64,000 nucleotides of DNA, from NCBI RefSeq assembly GCF_014207535.1, contig NZ_JACHGK010000012.1:62001-126000 (forward strand). Direction: 5' to 3'. This stretch comes from Bacillus benzoevorans (GTDB taxonomy: Bacteria > Bacillota > Bacilli > Bacillales > Cytobacillaceae). The stretch's first letter is position 1. The number at the start of each line of letters is the position of its first letter. Below the pieces are notes generated by a model. The model saw nothing but the letters and a program-made list of their open reading frames with translations. It was not told the DNA's origin and did no database searches. Below, piece by piece: positions 31,576-40,793 of this stretch. A program made the translations under genes and the position numbers.

Positions 31576-33444
31576 ATGAAAAAGTGGATTGCAGGTATTT
31601 TAGGGTTAGCAGCGGGTGCTCTTGTCTCCATCCTCATTTTTGCTGATTTTAACCCGAAGGAAGAGGTTGCAGATCAGGCTAATGTAGCGACGAATGCGCA
31701 AAAAGTGTATGTTCCATTTGGGCAAAAAGATGAATATTATTTATTTGCTTCGGGCGGACATTCCGGACAGATGTTTATTTATGGGGTTCCCTCGATGAGG
31801 CATATTCGCACGATCCCGGTATTCTCGCCTGATTCAGCAACAGGGTGGGGCTATGATAAGCATTCAAAAGCATTAATGGGCAAGTACAGCTGGGGTGATT
31901 TACACCATCCGGCATTATCTGAAACAGAAGGAGATTATGATGGGAAATATCTATTTGCAACGGATGTGGCGAATAATCGTGCGGCTGTCATGGACTTAAA
32001 GACATTTTCCGTATCGGATATTTTAGAGGTTCCCAACATCGGCGGCCCGCACTGTGCCGCATTCGTGACACCGAATACGGAATATTTATTTTTACCGACC
32101 CGGTTTGCCGTTCCACTGGGAAGGGAATACGCCTCTTTAGATGAATTCAGTACGAAATATAAAGGGGTTATGTCTGCTGTTACATTTAATGAAGAGAAGA
32201 AAAAGCTTGAGATAGCTTATCAAGTGGCATTGCCGCCTTGGTCCTATGATTTGTCTGATGCCGGAAAAAAAATCTCCAAGGATTGGGCGGTCATGACAAC
32301 TTATAATACCGAGGAATCGACGACAGAGATGGAAATTAATGCCTCCCAAGCAGACCGAGATTATATTGTTCTGTTTAATTGGAGGGAATTGGAGAAAATG
32401 GTGGCAGATGGACAATTTGATGAGCTAAACGGCATCAAAATGGTGGATCCCGAAAAGCATAAAGGGGCTATCTATCTAGTACCAACCGCGAAGTCACCGC
32501 ATGGAGTTGATGTGACACCTGATGGAACCCGTTTCGTAGCTTCCGGAAAATTAGCTCCAGCAATGACAGTCTTTTCTTTTGAAAAAGCCTTCAAGGCCAT
32601 TAATGAGAAAAAGTTTGCCGGTGAAAGAAATGGAATTCCTGTTTTAGACTATAAATCCGTTATGGAAAGGGAAGTAAACCCGGAAAATGCTCTCGGACCG
32701 CTGCATTCTCAATTTGATGACAAAGGCTTTGCCTATACGACGATGTTTATTTCTTCTGAGATTGTCAAATGGAATGTAGCTACAGGAGAAACCGTTGACA
32801 GGGTGCCGGTTCAGTATTCGCCTGGTCATGCCGCTTCTGCTGAAGGAGATACCGTCAGCCCAGACGGAAAATATATTATTGCTTTAAATAAAATTGCCAA
32901 GGATACTTATTTGCCGGTCGGTCCTTCTCATCCGGAATCGATGCAATTAATTGACCTGACCGGGAAAAAAATGGAGATTATTCAATCGGCTCCTGTTGAT
33001 CCGGAACCGCATTATGCGCAAATGATAAAGGCGGACAAACTGTCCCCGCTAGTTGTTTATCCAAAAGATGAAAAACGACCAAACAGCGTCTGGACCCAAA
33101 AGGATGCCCGCATTACCAGGAACGGCAACACAGTGGAAGTACATGGCGTGGCATTAAGGTCAAAATTTATCTTTGACAGCAACGCGAAAAGAAAGGATGT
33201 TATCTCGGTAAAAGAGGGGGATAAAGTTGTGATCCATTTAACCAATATTGACTTGGATCAGGATATTACCCATGGTTTTGGCATCAATTCCTATAATTTG
33301 AATATGGAGGTTCAGCCGGGTCAGACACAGACAATTGAATTTATTGCAGATAAAGCCGGCACCTATCCTTTATACTGTACGAATTTCTGTTCAGCTTTGC
33401 ATCAGGAAATGAACGGTTATTTATTAGTGGAACCAAAAGCATAA
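31576..33444 (+). CDS. nosZ: nitrous oxide reductase NosZ, Sec-type
   Basis: A 622-residue enzyme reducing N2O to N2. The N-terminal beta-propeller carries the expected CuZ His pattern (DLHHPALSETEGDYDGKYLF, GGPHCAAF, SPHGVD, LHSQFD, GHAASAEGD). The C-terminal cupredoxin domain has the CuA motif at Cys601, Cys605, His609 and Met612. The signal is a plain hydrophobic Sec segment without twin arginines, the mark of clade II enzymes. ATG 31576 follows GGAGGAAAA; the TTG at 31561 overlaps that site. The maturation genes nosDFY are not adjacent in this window. Confidence 0.96.
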   Translation: MKKWIAGILGLAAGALVSILIFADFNPKEEVADQANVATNAQKVYVPFGQKDEYYLFASGGHSGQMFIYGVPSMRHIRTIPVFSPDSATGWGYDKHSKALMGKYSWGDLHHPALSETEGDYDGKYLFATDVANNRAAVMDLKTFSVSDILEVPNIGGPHCAAFVTPNTEYLFLPTRFAVPLGREYASLDEFSTKYKGVMSAVTFNEEKKKLEIAYQVALPPWSYDLSDAGKKISKDWAVMTTYNTEESTTEMEINASQADRDYIVLFNWRELEKMVADGQFDELNGIKMVDPEKHKGAIYLVPTAKSPHGVDVTPDGTRFVASGKLAPAMTVFSFEKAFKAINEKKFAGERNGIPVLDYKSVMEREVNPENALGPLHSQFDDKGFAYTTMFISSEIVKWNVATGETVDRVPVQYSPGHAASAEGDTVSPDGKYIIALNKIAKDTYLPVGPSHPESMQLIDLTGKKMEIIQSAPVDPEPHYAQMIKADKLSPLVVYPKDEKRPNSVWTQKDARITRNGNTVEVHGVALRSKFIFDSNAKRKDVISVKEGDKVVIHLTNIDLDQDITHGFGINSYNLNMEVQPGQTQTIEFIADKAGTYPLYCTNFCSALHQEMNGYLLVEPKA

Positions 33445-33507
33445 AGAAGAGCCGTGGATAAAGGATTTTGTTAAAAGAACATCAGCTAAAATAAAAGGAG
33501 CGTTACG

Positions 33508-34068
33508 ATGCGAAAAAAATTAATGATGACGGCTTTCATCGTACTGACGGCTTTGACCGGCTGTAATAACAATGATGATGAATCAGCACAGCCACGTATC
33601 GGTGAAAATAATGGTAAGGTCAATACTGGCGGCAATGGAATAAATGCAGCCAATGTCTCACAGCGATATGATCATCCCTATAATCATAACTATAATGGCG
33701 ACTATTCTGGAGTTCAAAATACTTCCATGACGAATGACATTCGTTCCGCCCAGCAAGTGGCTTCACGTGCTGCTGAAGCAGCAGAAAAAGTCGCTGGTGT
33801 TGAACGTGCCGTTGCCGTTGTGCAGGGAATCGATATCGTTGTCGGCATTGAACCAGAAAATCTTGCTAACGTGCGTATGCTGGAACATAAAGTTACTCGT
33901 GCCGTATCAAGAAGTGAACAAGGGTACAATGTCTATGCCACGGCAGATGAAGATATAAGTGGACGGATCCGCACTTTGTTTACCAATATGAATAATGTAA
34001 AAACAAGTAATGTTACTACAGGAATTGGGAAAATCATATATGATATTGGCCGCACGAATGCCCGATAG
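33508..34068 (+). CDS. YhcN/YlaJ-family lipoprotein
   Basis: A 186-residue lipoprotein with signal MRKKLMMTAFIVLTALTGC (lipobox LTGC). A low-complexity Asn/Gly/Tyr-rich linker follows and then the YhcN/YlaJ domain: AQQVASRAAEAAEKVAGVERAVAVVQGIDIVVGIEPE. Family members are spore inner-membrane lipoproteins. I recall a similar lipoprotein gene beside nosZ in other denitrifying Bacilli; here it is 64 bases after nosZ and probably cotranscribed, which hints at a role in N2O respiration rather than sporulation. That is inference. Confidence 0.85.
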   Translation: MRKKLMMTAFIVLTALTGCNNNDDESAQPRIGENNGKVNTGGNGINAANVSQRYDHPYNHNYNGDYSGVQNTSMTNDIRSAQQVASRAAEAAEKVAGVERAVAVVQGIDIVVGIEPENLANVRMLEHKVTRAVSRSEQGYNVYATADEDISGRIRTLFTNMNNVKTSNVTTGIGKIIYDIGRTNAR

Positions 34069-34094
34069 TAAATGAGATTTATATCACTGCAGCT

Positions 34095-34136
34095 ATGGCA
34101 AAACGCAGGGAAAACGTTCCTGCGTTTTGCCATTTT
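34095..34136 (+). terminator. terminator of the nosC-nosZ-lipoprotein unit
   Basis: ATGGCAAAACGCAGG and CCTGCGTTTTGCCAT form a near-perfect 15-base stem followed by TTTT. Confidence 0.8.
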
Positions 34137-34203
34137 GGGGGGTGCCTAAAATTTTGTAATCATGTAAGAAAGGGTTAAAATGGGAAGAGAAGGAGTGAGG
34201 CAG

Positions 34204-36012
34204 ATGAAATATGTAGACACGTGGGATTTAGAAGTGATTTTTCCCGGAGGAACGAAATCAGCGGAATTACAGAAAAAATTACATACGATCAAGAATGAAA
34301 TACAAGAATACGAAGCATTCATCCAGGAATGGAATGCGACCGATAAAAATTTAGCGGATCCGCTGAAAGCGATATTAAAAAAGCAGGAAATCATCGATAA
34401 AGGATTAGGGCAGGCAGGTACATTTGTGCAGATGTGGCAGGACGCCTATATGGATGATGAACATGCCAATGTGGTGATGGGACAGGTACTCGATTTAGCG
34501 AGTGAAGAAGAAAATCTTTCGAATATCTTTACCAAAAAACTTGTTTCCATCTCGGATGGAGAGTGGAAAAATCTTTTACAGGATCAGGAATTGCAGCACA
34601 TTTCCTTCGCCCTGAATGAAATCCGTGATAAAGGAAAGCGCCTTTTATCAGAGGAAGAGGAAAAAATCATCACCGAGTTAAATAAAGATGGTATCACGGC
34701 ATGGAGCCGTTTATATGATACCGCTGTTTCGATCATGACGATCTCATATACGGATAAAGAGGGAAAAACAACGGAATTTTCCGTAGGCCAGGCGATGAAC
34801 CGGATGTATTCTGACCCGGACCCAGAAGTCAGAAAACAGCTTTTTGAAAAATGGGAAGAAGCTTGGACGAAATTTTCCCCGATTTTTGCTGACACATTAA
34901 ATCATTTAGACGGTTATCGGCTGACGTTGCAGAAAGTTCATAAGCGGGAACACTACCTTGATGAACCGTTGGAATATAACCGGATGACACAAGAGACTCT
35001 AGATGCGATGTGGACGGCCGTGTCCAAACGCAAGCAGTCTTTTCTTGACTTTTTAAAGCAAAAGGCGAAAATCTTTGGTATGGAGAAATTAAGCTGGCAG
35101 GATGTGGATGCTCCGGTTGTCTTAGGCGATGCTGAACCACCGCGTTTTTCCTACGATGAAGCTTGTGATTTTATCATCGAAAATTTTGCTGCATTTGGTG
35201 AAAAATTATCATCCTTTGCGAAAAATGCGTTGGAAAACCGCTGGGTAGAAGCGGAGGATCGTCCGAATAAACGACCTGGCGGTTATTGTGAGGAACTGCC
35301 TGAATTTCAAGAATCACGGATTTTTATGACGTTTACCGGTTCACCGTCGGATGCCAGCACGTTAGCTCATGAGCTCGGGCATGCCTTCCACAGTTATGTT
35401 TTGCGTGATTTGCCTACATTAAACCGTAATTATGCGATGAATGTGGCCGAAACCGCGAGTACCTTTGCCGAGACTATTATTGGCAATGCCACGGTAGCGA
35501 ATGCGAAAACGAAGGAAGAAAAAATCACCTTATTAAATGCCAAAATCGAAAATGCAACGGCGATGTTTCTAAATATCCATGCCCGTTTTCTCTTTGAAAA
35601 AGCGTTCTATGAGGAACGTTCAAAAGGAATTGTATCGGAGACCAGGATCAATGAATTAATGCTCCAGGCACAAAAAGAAGCGTATGGTGATTCTTTAGCA
35701 GGCTACCATCCGCATTTTTGGTGCAGCAAACTGCACTTCTTTATCGATGATGTGCCGTTTTATAACTTTCCGTATACCTTTGGTTATTTATTTAGCCTTA
35801 GCATCTATGCGGAGTTTTTGAAAAATCCAGACGGGTTCGAGAACAAATATATTGCTCTATTGCGCGATACCGGTGCGATGAAGGTAGAAGAATTAGCGAT
35901 GAAGCATTTAGGTGTTGATGTAACGAAACCCGCATTTTGGGAAGCTGGTATCGGCTTAATGGAAAAAGACGTAGAGGAATTTATTAGCTTAACCAATGAA
36001 GTGAGAAAATAA
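34204..36012 (+). CDS. M3-family oligoendopeptidase (PepF-like)
   Basis: A 602-residue zinc metallopeptidase. The active-site motif HELGHAFHSYV (HExxH) lies near residue 390, with the third ligand expected in NVAETASTFAETI downstream. Family members cleave short peptides in the cytoplasm. The ATG at 34204 is 8 bases after AAGGAGTGAGG and is preferred to the longer frame. It is monocistronic between two strong terminators. Confidence 0.93.
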   Translation: MKYVDTWDLEVIFPGGTKSAELQKKLHTIKNEIQEYEAFIQEWNATDKNLADPLKAILKKQEIIDKGLGQAGTFVQMWQDAYMDDEHANVVMGQVLDLASEEENLSNIFTKKLVSISDGEWKNLLQDQELQHISFALNEIRDKGKRLLSEEEEKIITELNKDGITAWSRLYDTAVSIMTISYTDKEGKTTEFSVGQAMNRMYSDPDPEVRKQLFEKWEEAWTKFSPIFADTLNHLDGYRLTLQKVHKREHYLDEPLEYNRMTQETLDAMWTAVSKRKQSFLDFLKQKAKIFGMEKLSWQDVDAPVVLGDAEPPRFSYDEACDFIIENFAAFGEKLSSFAKNALENRWVEAEDRPNKRPGGYCEELPEFQESRIFMTFTGSPSDASTLAHELGHAFHSYVLRDLPTLNRNYAMNVAETASTFAETIIGNATVANAKTKEEKITLLNAKIENATAMFLNIHARFLFEKAFYEERSKGIVSETRINELMLQAQKEAYGDSLAGYHPHFWCSKLHFFIDDVPFYNFPYTFGYLFSLSIYAEFLKNPDGFENKYIALLRDTGAMKVEELAMKHLGVDVTKPAFWEAGIGLMEKDVEEFISLTNEVRK

Positions 36013-36017
36013 ATAGA

Positions 36018-36057
36018 AAAAATGACCTGCATCGCTTTGGAGTTGCAGGTCATTTTT
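36018..36057. terminator. bidirectional terminator
   Basis: AAAAATGACCTGCA and TGCAGGTCATTTTT form a perfect 14-base stem between two convergent genes. Confidence 0.8.
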
Positions 36058-36058
36058 A

Positions 36059-36805
36059 TTATCCGTACATCGTTAAACCGCCGCTAACGCTGATCACCTG
36101 ACCGGTAATATAATCGGATAATGGAGAAGCAAAAAATACAACTGTCCCTGCTACATCCTCGGGTTCACCGACCCGTTTTAACGGGATGATTCTTTGCAGT
36201 GACTCGCGAATTTTTTCCGGCTGCCCCAAATACATCGGGGTATTGGTTGGACCAGGACAAATACAATTCACATTGATTTTATATCTTGCCACTTCCCGAG
36301 CCAGCGATTTCGTAAAGGAAATTACAGCCCCTTTTGCTCCGGCATACACCGTTTCTCCGCAGCTGCCGCCTCTGCCGGCATCACTTGCAATATTAATAAT
36401 TTTACCGCTGTTATTTTCCATCATTCCATCTAGTACTGCACGGGAGCAGTAGATCACCGATTTATAGTTAATATCGATGACCTGATCCCAAAACTCCGTC
36501 GTGTTTTTCACAAAATGCTCAATGGAATCCCAGCCGACGTTATTCACTAAAATACCGATTTTTCCAATTGCTTCCTGTGCTTGTTTAACCATTTCTTTAG
36601 CCGCATCATAATTTGTAACATCTGCAGGGATTGCGGCACATTTGCGCCCGAGTTTTTCGATTTCCTCCTTAGTGTCCTGCAGCTTATCTAAATGTCTGCC
36701 TATAATACAAACATCCGCACCATATGTGGCGCTCATAATCGCTATGGCTTTTCCTATTCCCTGACTGGCACCGGTTACGATCATTTTTTTACCATCTAAA
36801 CGCAT
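36059..36805 (-). CDS. SDR oxidoreductase, BadH-like (2-hydroxycyclohexanecarboxyl-CoA dehydrogenase type)
   Basis: A 248-residue classical SDR with TGASQGIGKA (residues about 12-21), NNVGWDSIEHFVK in place of the usual NNAG, ASDAGRGGSCGETVYAGAKGA with catalytic Ser, Tyr and Lys, and an ISVSGGLTMYG C-terminus. The NNxGWD and SDAxRxGSxGExVYA signatures and the C-terminus recall BadH of Rhodopseudomonas, which oxidises 2-hydroxycyclohexanecarboxyl-CoA. A role in alicyclic-acid degradation would suit the catabolic genes in this window but is inference. It begins 8 bases after AAAGGAGA. Confidence 0.88.
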   Translation of the reverse strand: MRLDGKKMIVTGASQGIGKAIAIMSATYGADVCIIGRHLDKLQDTKEEIEKLGRKCAAIPADVTNYDAAKEMVKQAQEAIGKIGILVNNVGWDSIEHFVKNTTEFWDQVIDINYKSVIYCSRAVLDGMMENNSGKIINIASDAGRGGSCGETVYAGAKGAVISFTKSLAREVARYKINVNCICPGPTNTPMYLGQPEKIRESLQRIIPLKRVGEPEDVAGTVVFFASPLSDYITGQVISVSGGLTMYG

Positions 36806-37043
36806 GTTTCATTCTCCTTTTCTATGATGTAATCGTTCGCAAAGCTCTAAATCGTTTGAAACATCCCTTTCTTCATTTCAATCCAAAAGTAATAGAATTA
36901 CAATGAGTTTTATCACTAACATTGAGTCCTCATTTTTATTCTAAATGGAGTTTTGGCTAAAATAAAAATAATTAGATGAAGTAGAGGGAAAAATAGTGTG
37001 AATGAGTCTTAAAAAAGTGAATTATTGGTTTGGAGGTTTGAGG

Positions 37044-38255
37044 ATGAGCCGGTTAGATAGACTCCGAATGGGGCAAGTGGAGACAAGACATTTTCAACAG
37101 TTTAATGAGTTATTGCGTTATGTATTTCAAGTAACAAAAAAAGAATTACAAATGGTGGGGTGGGAAGAACGTGAAATAGCCCTTGCCAAGCTCCCTGTAT
37201 TAGAAAAAGCGGATGTGCTCGGCTGGTTTGATGGGGAAAAACTGATTTCCCAGCTGGCGGTTTATCCCTTTCAAGTAAATATTTTTGGTAGAGTCTTTGA
37301 AATGGGCGGTTTGACGGGTGTCGGTACTTATCCCGAATATGCCAATATGGGTTTGATGAATAGGCTGATGCGGCAGGCGTTACAGGACATGCGGGATAGA
37401 AAGCAGTCCATTTCTTACTTATATCCTTATTCTTTTCCTTTTTACCGCCGCAAAGGCTGGGAGGTCATAACCGATAAGATGACTTTTGAAATACAAGATC
37501 ACCAATTGCCGAAAGCCAAAAAGGTTCCTGGCTATGTAGAAAGACTCGATACAGAACACCGGGATGTGCGCATGGTGTACAGACGATTTTCGCAAATGCG
37601 CCATGCGGCGATGATTCGTAATGATTTAGCTTGGGATGAGTACTGGAGATGGGATTTGGACGATTTAACAGCGGCCGTTTATTATGATGCCACACATAAG
37701 CCGCAAGGGTACCTGCTTTACTGGATTTCCAAAGATGTGCTGCACGTGAAGGAAATGGTCTATATTAATCAAGAGGCACGGACAGGACTGTGGAATTTCA
37801 TCAGTGCCCATTTTTCTATGGTCTCAAAAGTGGTTGGGAACACATACACGAATGATCCATTGGCCTTTTGGCTCGAGGACGGAGATATTAAAGAAACGAT
37901 CGCTCCGTATTACATGGCGCGTATTGTCGATGTGAAACAATTTATTGTGCAATTTCCCTTTAAGGCAGTGGGAACAGAAATTAAATTGGCGTTTCAGCTG
38001 GATGACCCGATATTGGAGTGGAATCAGGGGCTGTTTACCCTTCATGTCTCTAGTACCGGTGAAGGAGAATTAACCCAAGGCGGGGGATCGCCGGACTTTG
38101 TGTTAAATATTCAATCACTAACCACGATGCTGCTTGGCTACAAAAGACCCTCTTATTTGTCCAATATCGGCCGTCTTACCGGCAATAAAGAAACGGTGGA
38201 AATTTTGGAGCACTTAATTGAACGAGAAACCCCTTACTTCTCAGATTATTTTTAA
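37044..38255 (+). CDS. Eis-like GNAT N-acetyltransferase
   Basis: A 403-residue protein with two GNAT-type domains and a C-terminal SCP2-like domain, as in Eis. The acetyl-CoA site pattern is GGLTGVGTYPEYANMGLMNRLMRQALQDMR (residues about 88-118), followed by YPYSFPFYRRKGWEV. The ATG at 37044 is 7 bases after GGAGG; the upstream ATG at 37002 is less well placed. Relatives acetylate amines, including aminoglycosides, though the natural substrate in Bacilli is mostly unknown. It is monocistronic. Confidence 0.85.
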   Translation: MSRLDRLRMGQVETRHFQQFNELLRYVFQVTKKELQMVGWEEREIALAKLPVLEKADVLGWFDGEKLISQLAVYPFQVNIFGRVFEMGGLTGVGTYPEYANMGLMNRLMRQALQDMRDRKQSISYLYPYSFPFYRRKGWEVITDKMTFEIQDHQLPKAKKVPGYVERLDTEHRDVRMVYRRFSQMRHAAMIRNDLAWDEYWRWDLDDLTAAVYYDATHKPQGYLLYWISKDVLHVKEMVYINQEARTGLWNFISAHFSMVSKVVGNTYTNDPLAFWLEDGDIKETIAPYYMARIVDVKQFIVQFPFKAVGTEIKLAFQLDDPILEWNQGLFTLHVSSTGEGELTQGGGSPDFVLNIQSLTTMLLGYKRPSYLSNIGRLTGNKETVEILEHLIERETPYFSDYF

Positions 38256-38290
38256 AGCTGCCGCTCAATTCGGCAGTTTTCTTCTTTTCT
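38256..38290 (+). terminator. terminator
   Basis: CTGCCG and CGGCAG form a short GC stem around CTCAATT, followed by TTTTCTTCTTTT. Confidence 0.65.
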
Positions 38291-38597
38291 ATCGTGATAA
38301 CTAAATAAAACCTACAGTTTTTTTAAAAAATTTCGTAGATCTATGTCATTGTTTATAATATTCAGAAAACTTACAATAAGTCTATCATCGACATGAAAAA
38401 TGATTGATGAGCAAACCTAATGTACTGTCCATTATCATTGGTAAATTTAGATGACAGGAGTGAGAGATTTATCCAAAAGGTTCATTTTTTTCTAGACAGA
38501 CTGCATCCCCTTTATTATTATTTTTAACGTATACTAATAGATAGAAGAATCTGAGTATTCATTCTCATTCTATTGAAGGTGAAGGGGATAAAAATGG
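38291..38597. other. 307-base leader of the V4R-PucR regulator gene
   Basis: A/T-rich with no coding frame. TATAAT near 38354 and TATACT near 38530 are possible -10 boxes without good -35 partners. No sigma-54 (GG-N10-GC) element was seen, consistent with the regulator lacking a sigma-54 activation domain. Confidence 0.4.
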
Positions 38598-40478
38598 ATG
38601 GAGCAGCTGAATCAACTAAATCACTTATTTAACCTTAATCAAAAAAATGATTTGCTCTATGTGAATGAAATACGGCATCTCTTAATTCCAAGCAGTTCAT
38701 TTGGCATTCTGCAGCGCGAACTCATTGAGAATATTGGTTTGGAGAGGATGAAAACCTTTTTCTTTCGCTACGGCTGGAATATCGGCATCGAAGACGCAAA
38801 AGAAATTACGAAGGACTTATCCATTAGTCTGATGGAAAAAATTCAAGTGGCACCAATTTTTCACTCATTAAAAGGGCATGTAGTAGCAAAAATCACCGAA
38901 CAGGAATTGGAAACAGACGGTGATCGGGTTGTAAAGTTCCTCCTTAAAGGATATTGGGAAGAATCCTATGAAGCGGAACAGCATATAAAAAATTTAGGAA
39001 TCGCGGATCATCCTATTTGTTATACGCTGACCGGCTACGCCAGCGGGAGTATGTCCCATATATTAGGTGAAAAAGTCTTTTTTAAAGAGCACCAATGCAA
39101 AGGCGCCGGAGATTCTTACTGTACATGGGAAGGTCGTATGTTGTCGGATTGGGAAGAATCAGCCTATGAAGAGTTTATCAATAATTCAGAGCTTCCTATT
39201 TTAAAAGAACTCGAACAAACCTATGAAAAACTTCTGTATGAAAAAAATAATCTTTCACTAGTCATGAAAATTGAGCATGAACTGACAGATGCAGTCGTGA
39301 AAGGAAATAATATCGAGACCATATTGTGCATTGTGGAAAAACATATTAAGAGGCCTGTTATTGTTGAAGATGTCTTTCATCAGATACTGAAAGTAAAGGG
39401 AATTACGAAAGAAGAGTACGACCCGATTCAAAGCGAATTTAAAGGGTTCCTCGAAAAAAATGCCTTACAATATATTAAAACATTGCAGCACTCAGACTGT
39501 TGCCGGCTGGTTACTCCTATTTTCCTGCAAGAAAAAATGGTTGGTTATTGCTCCTTTCTTTATGATGTAGAGGATAAGCTTCACAAAGAAGTAGATTCGA
39601 TGATCATCCGCAGGCTGTCTACCGTCTGTTCCTTCATTTTGCTGAATGAAAAAGTAAGATTGGAATCGATGGAACGGGTGAAAGGGTATTTCTTTGAGGA
39701 AATCATGAATGGAAAATATCAATCAGAGCAGGAGGTATTACAGAAGGCTTTCTTTATCGACCTGGATTTTACAGGGGGATATTATGCGCTTCATCTTAAA
39801 TATCATATCACAGCTGGACCAAACAAACTGAACCCTAATTTTCATAATGAAATTTTTGAATGCGTTACCAAATATATGTCGGAGCAAAATATCCGGGTGT
39901 TAATCGGGCAGAAAACAGACAGCTTGCAGCTGCTGCTGCCGCAAAAGCAGTTAGGCGGGAAACAAATAGGGCAGATGATGTATCCTTTCATGTCTTTTCT
40001 GCGAAAGAGGCTAAAAGATACTGTTTGGTTTGCCGGGATTAGTTTAATGCATAGTAAAGTTTTGGAAGAAGTACAAGGTGCGTTCCGCGAAGCGTACACA
40101 GCAGTAAAACTCTCAACTAGAGAAGTGCCGATGACCTTTTTTCAGGAACTGGGCATCCTTGGGGTTCTGATTACGCAGGACAATAAAGTGGCGATTCGCA
40201 ATATGGCTGAATTAACACTTGGGAATCTATACAAAGATCTCGATCAGGGGAAAGTCGAATTGATCGGAACGCTGTATACCTTTCTTACGAATGGCGGAAA
40301 TTTTGAGCAAACGGCAGAACAATTGGCCATTTCGATCAGCGGCCTGCGTTACCGCCTAACCAAAATCACAAGTTTTTTAGGAAGCGACCTACGCGAGCCG
40401 GAAAGAAGATTTCAATTGCTGTTAGCGCTTAAGGCATTAATCATTTTAGATGATGAATGGCTGGAAATACTGAACTAA
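38598..40478 (+). CDS. XylR_N/V4R sensor fused to PucR-type output, aromatic-response regulator
   Basis: A 626-residue regulator. Residues about 25-110 match the XylR_N activator domain (FGILQRELIENIGLERMKTFFFRYGWNIGIEDA), and about 135-185 the V4R domain with its Cys pair in CKGAGDSYCTWEG. These form the phenol/toluene-sensing half of DmpR and XylR. A coiled coil (ELEQTYEKLLYEKNNL) and GAF-like part follow. Instead of the AAA+ sigma-54 domain the C-terminus is a PucR-type HTH_30: FEQTAEQLAISISGLRYRLTKITSFL. It lies upstream of a phenol-hydroxylase-like operon, which it very probably activates through sigma-A RNA polymerase in response to an aromatic compound. Confidence 0.9.
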   Translation: MEQLNQLNHLFNLNQKNDLLYVNEIRHLLIPSSSFGILQRELIENIGLERMKTFFFRYGWNIGIEDAKEITKDLSISLMEKIQVAPIFHSLKGHVVAKITEQELETDGDRVVKFLLKGYWEESYEAEQHIKNLGIADHPICYTLTGYASGSMSHILGEKVFFKEHQCKGAGDSYCTWEGRMLSDWEESAYEEFINNSELPILKELEQTYEKLLYEKNNLSLVMKIEHELTDAVVKGNNIETILCIVEKHIKRPVIVEDVFHQILKVKGITKEEYDPIQSEFKGFLEKNALQYIKTLQHSDCCRLVTPIFLQEKMVGYCSFLYDVEDKLHKEVDSMIIRRLSTVCSFILLNEKVRLESMERVKGYFFEEIMNGKYQSEQEVLQKAFFIDLDFTGGYYALHLKYHITAGPNKLNPNFHNEIFECVTKYMSEQNIRVLIGQKTDSLQLLLPQKQLGGKQIGQMMYPFMSFLRKRLKDTVWFAGISLMHSKVLEEVQGAFREAYTAVKLSTREVPMTFFQELGILGVLITQDNKVAIRNMAELTLGNLYKDLDQGKVELIGTLYTFLTNGGNFEQTAEQLAISISGLRYRLTKITSFLGSDLREPERRFQLLLALKALIILDDEWLEILN

Positions 40479-40500
40479 CCAAATGTAAACATACTTGTTG

Positions 40501-40547
40501 TCTTTATAGACTGCCTTTCTTTTTCAAAAAAGGGCAGTCTGTAAAGA
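40501..40547 (+). terminator. hairpin after the regulator gene
   Basis: TCTTTATAGACTGCC and GGCAGTCTGTAAAGA form a long stem with one mismatch. No T-run follows on the plus strand, so termination is uncertain. Confidence 0.5.
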
Positions 40548-40660
40548 TAGAAAACAAGCTGATGACGATAAGCTTGTGAATTCCATCTATCCTGGCTTAA
40601 TATTCTGCAAGTAATCTGATCACCTGGTAATGTGATTAAGAAACGCGGCAGTTTAATAAG

Positions 40661-40674
40661 TTAAAACGTTTACA
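40661..40674. promoter_or_regulatory. cre (CcpA) site upstream of the monooxygenase operon
   Basis: TTAAAACGTTTACA matches 13 of 14 positions of TGWAARCGYTWWCA and lies 31 bases before the likely -10. CcpA binding there would repress aromatic oxidation when better carbon sources are present. Functional assignment is inference. Confidence 0.55.
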
Positions 40675-40682
40675 TTGTGTCT

Positions 40683-40710
40683 GCTCTGACAGAGCCTAAA
40701 TAAATATAAT
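40683..40710 (+). promoter_or_regulatory. candidate activator palindrome and -10 of the monooxygenase operon
   Basis: A perfect 13-base palindrome GCTCT-GAC-AGAGC (40683-40695) replaces any recognisable -35, followed by TATAAT (40705-40710). A promoter with a good -10 and no -35, overlapped by a palindrome, fits an activator-dependent start, plausibly bound by the V4R-PucR regulator. Confidence 0.45.
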
Positions 40711-40793
40711 TCCCTGTAAACAAACGGGGATACAGAGTTTTGTTTTGTCAGTTCTATATAGAATTTTTTGCATGGACAAGGGAGGAAAAAGTG

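Noticed and set aside
36825..36860. cre-like TGTAATCGTTCGCA before the BadH-like gene
   Set aside because: Only 11 of 14 positions match, with three mismatches spread across both halves.
40560..40793. sigma-54 promoter before the monooxygenase, as in dmp/xyl systems
   Set aside because: No GG-N10-GC element is present and the regulator has no sigma-54 activation domain.
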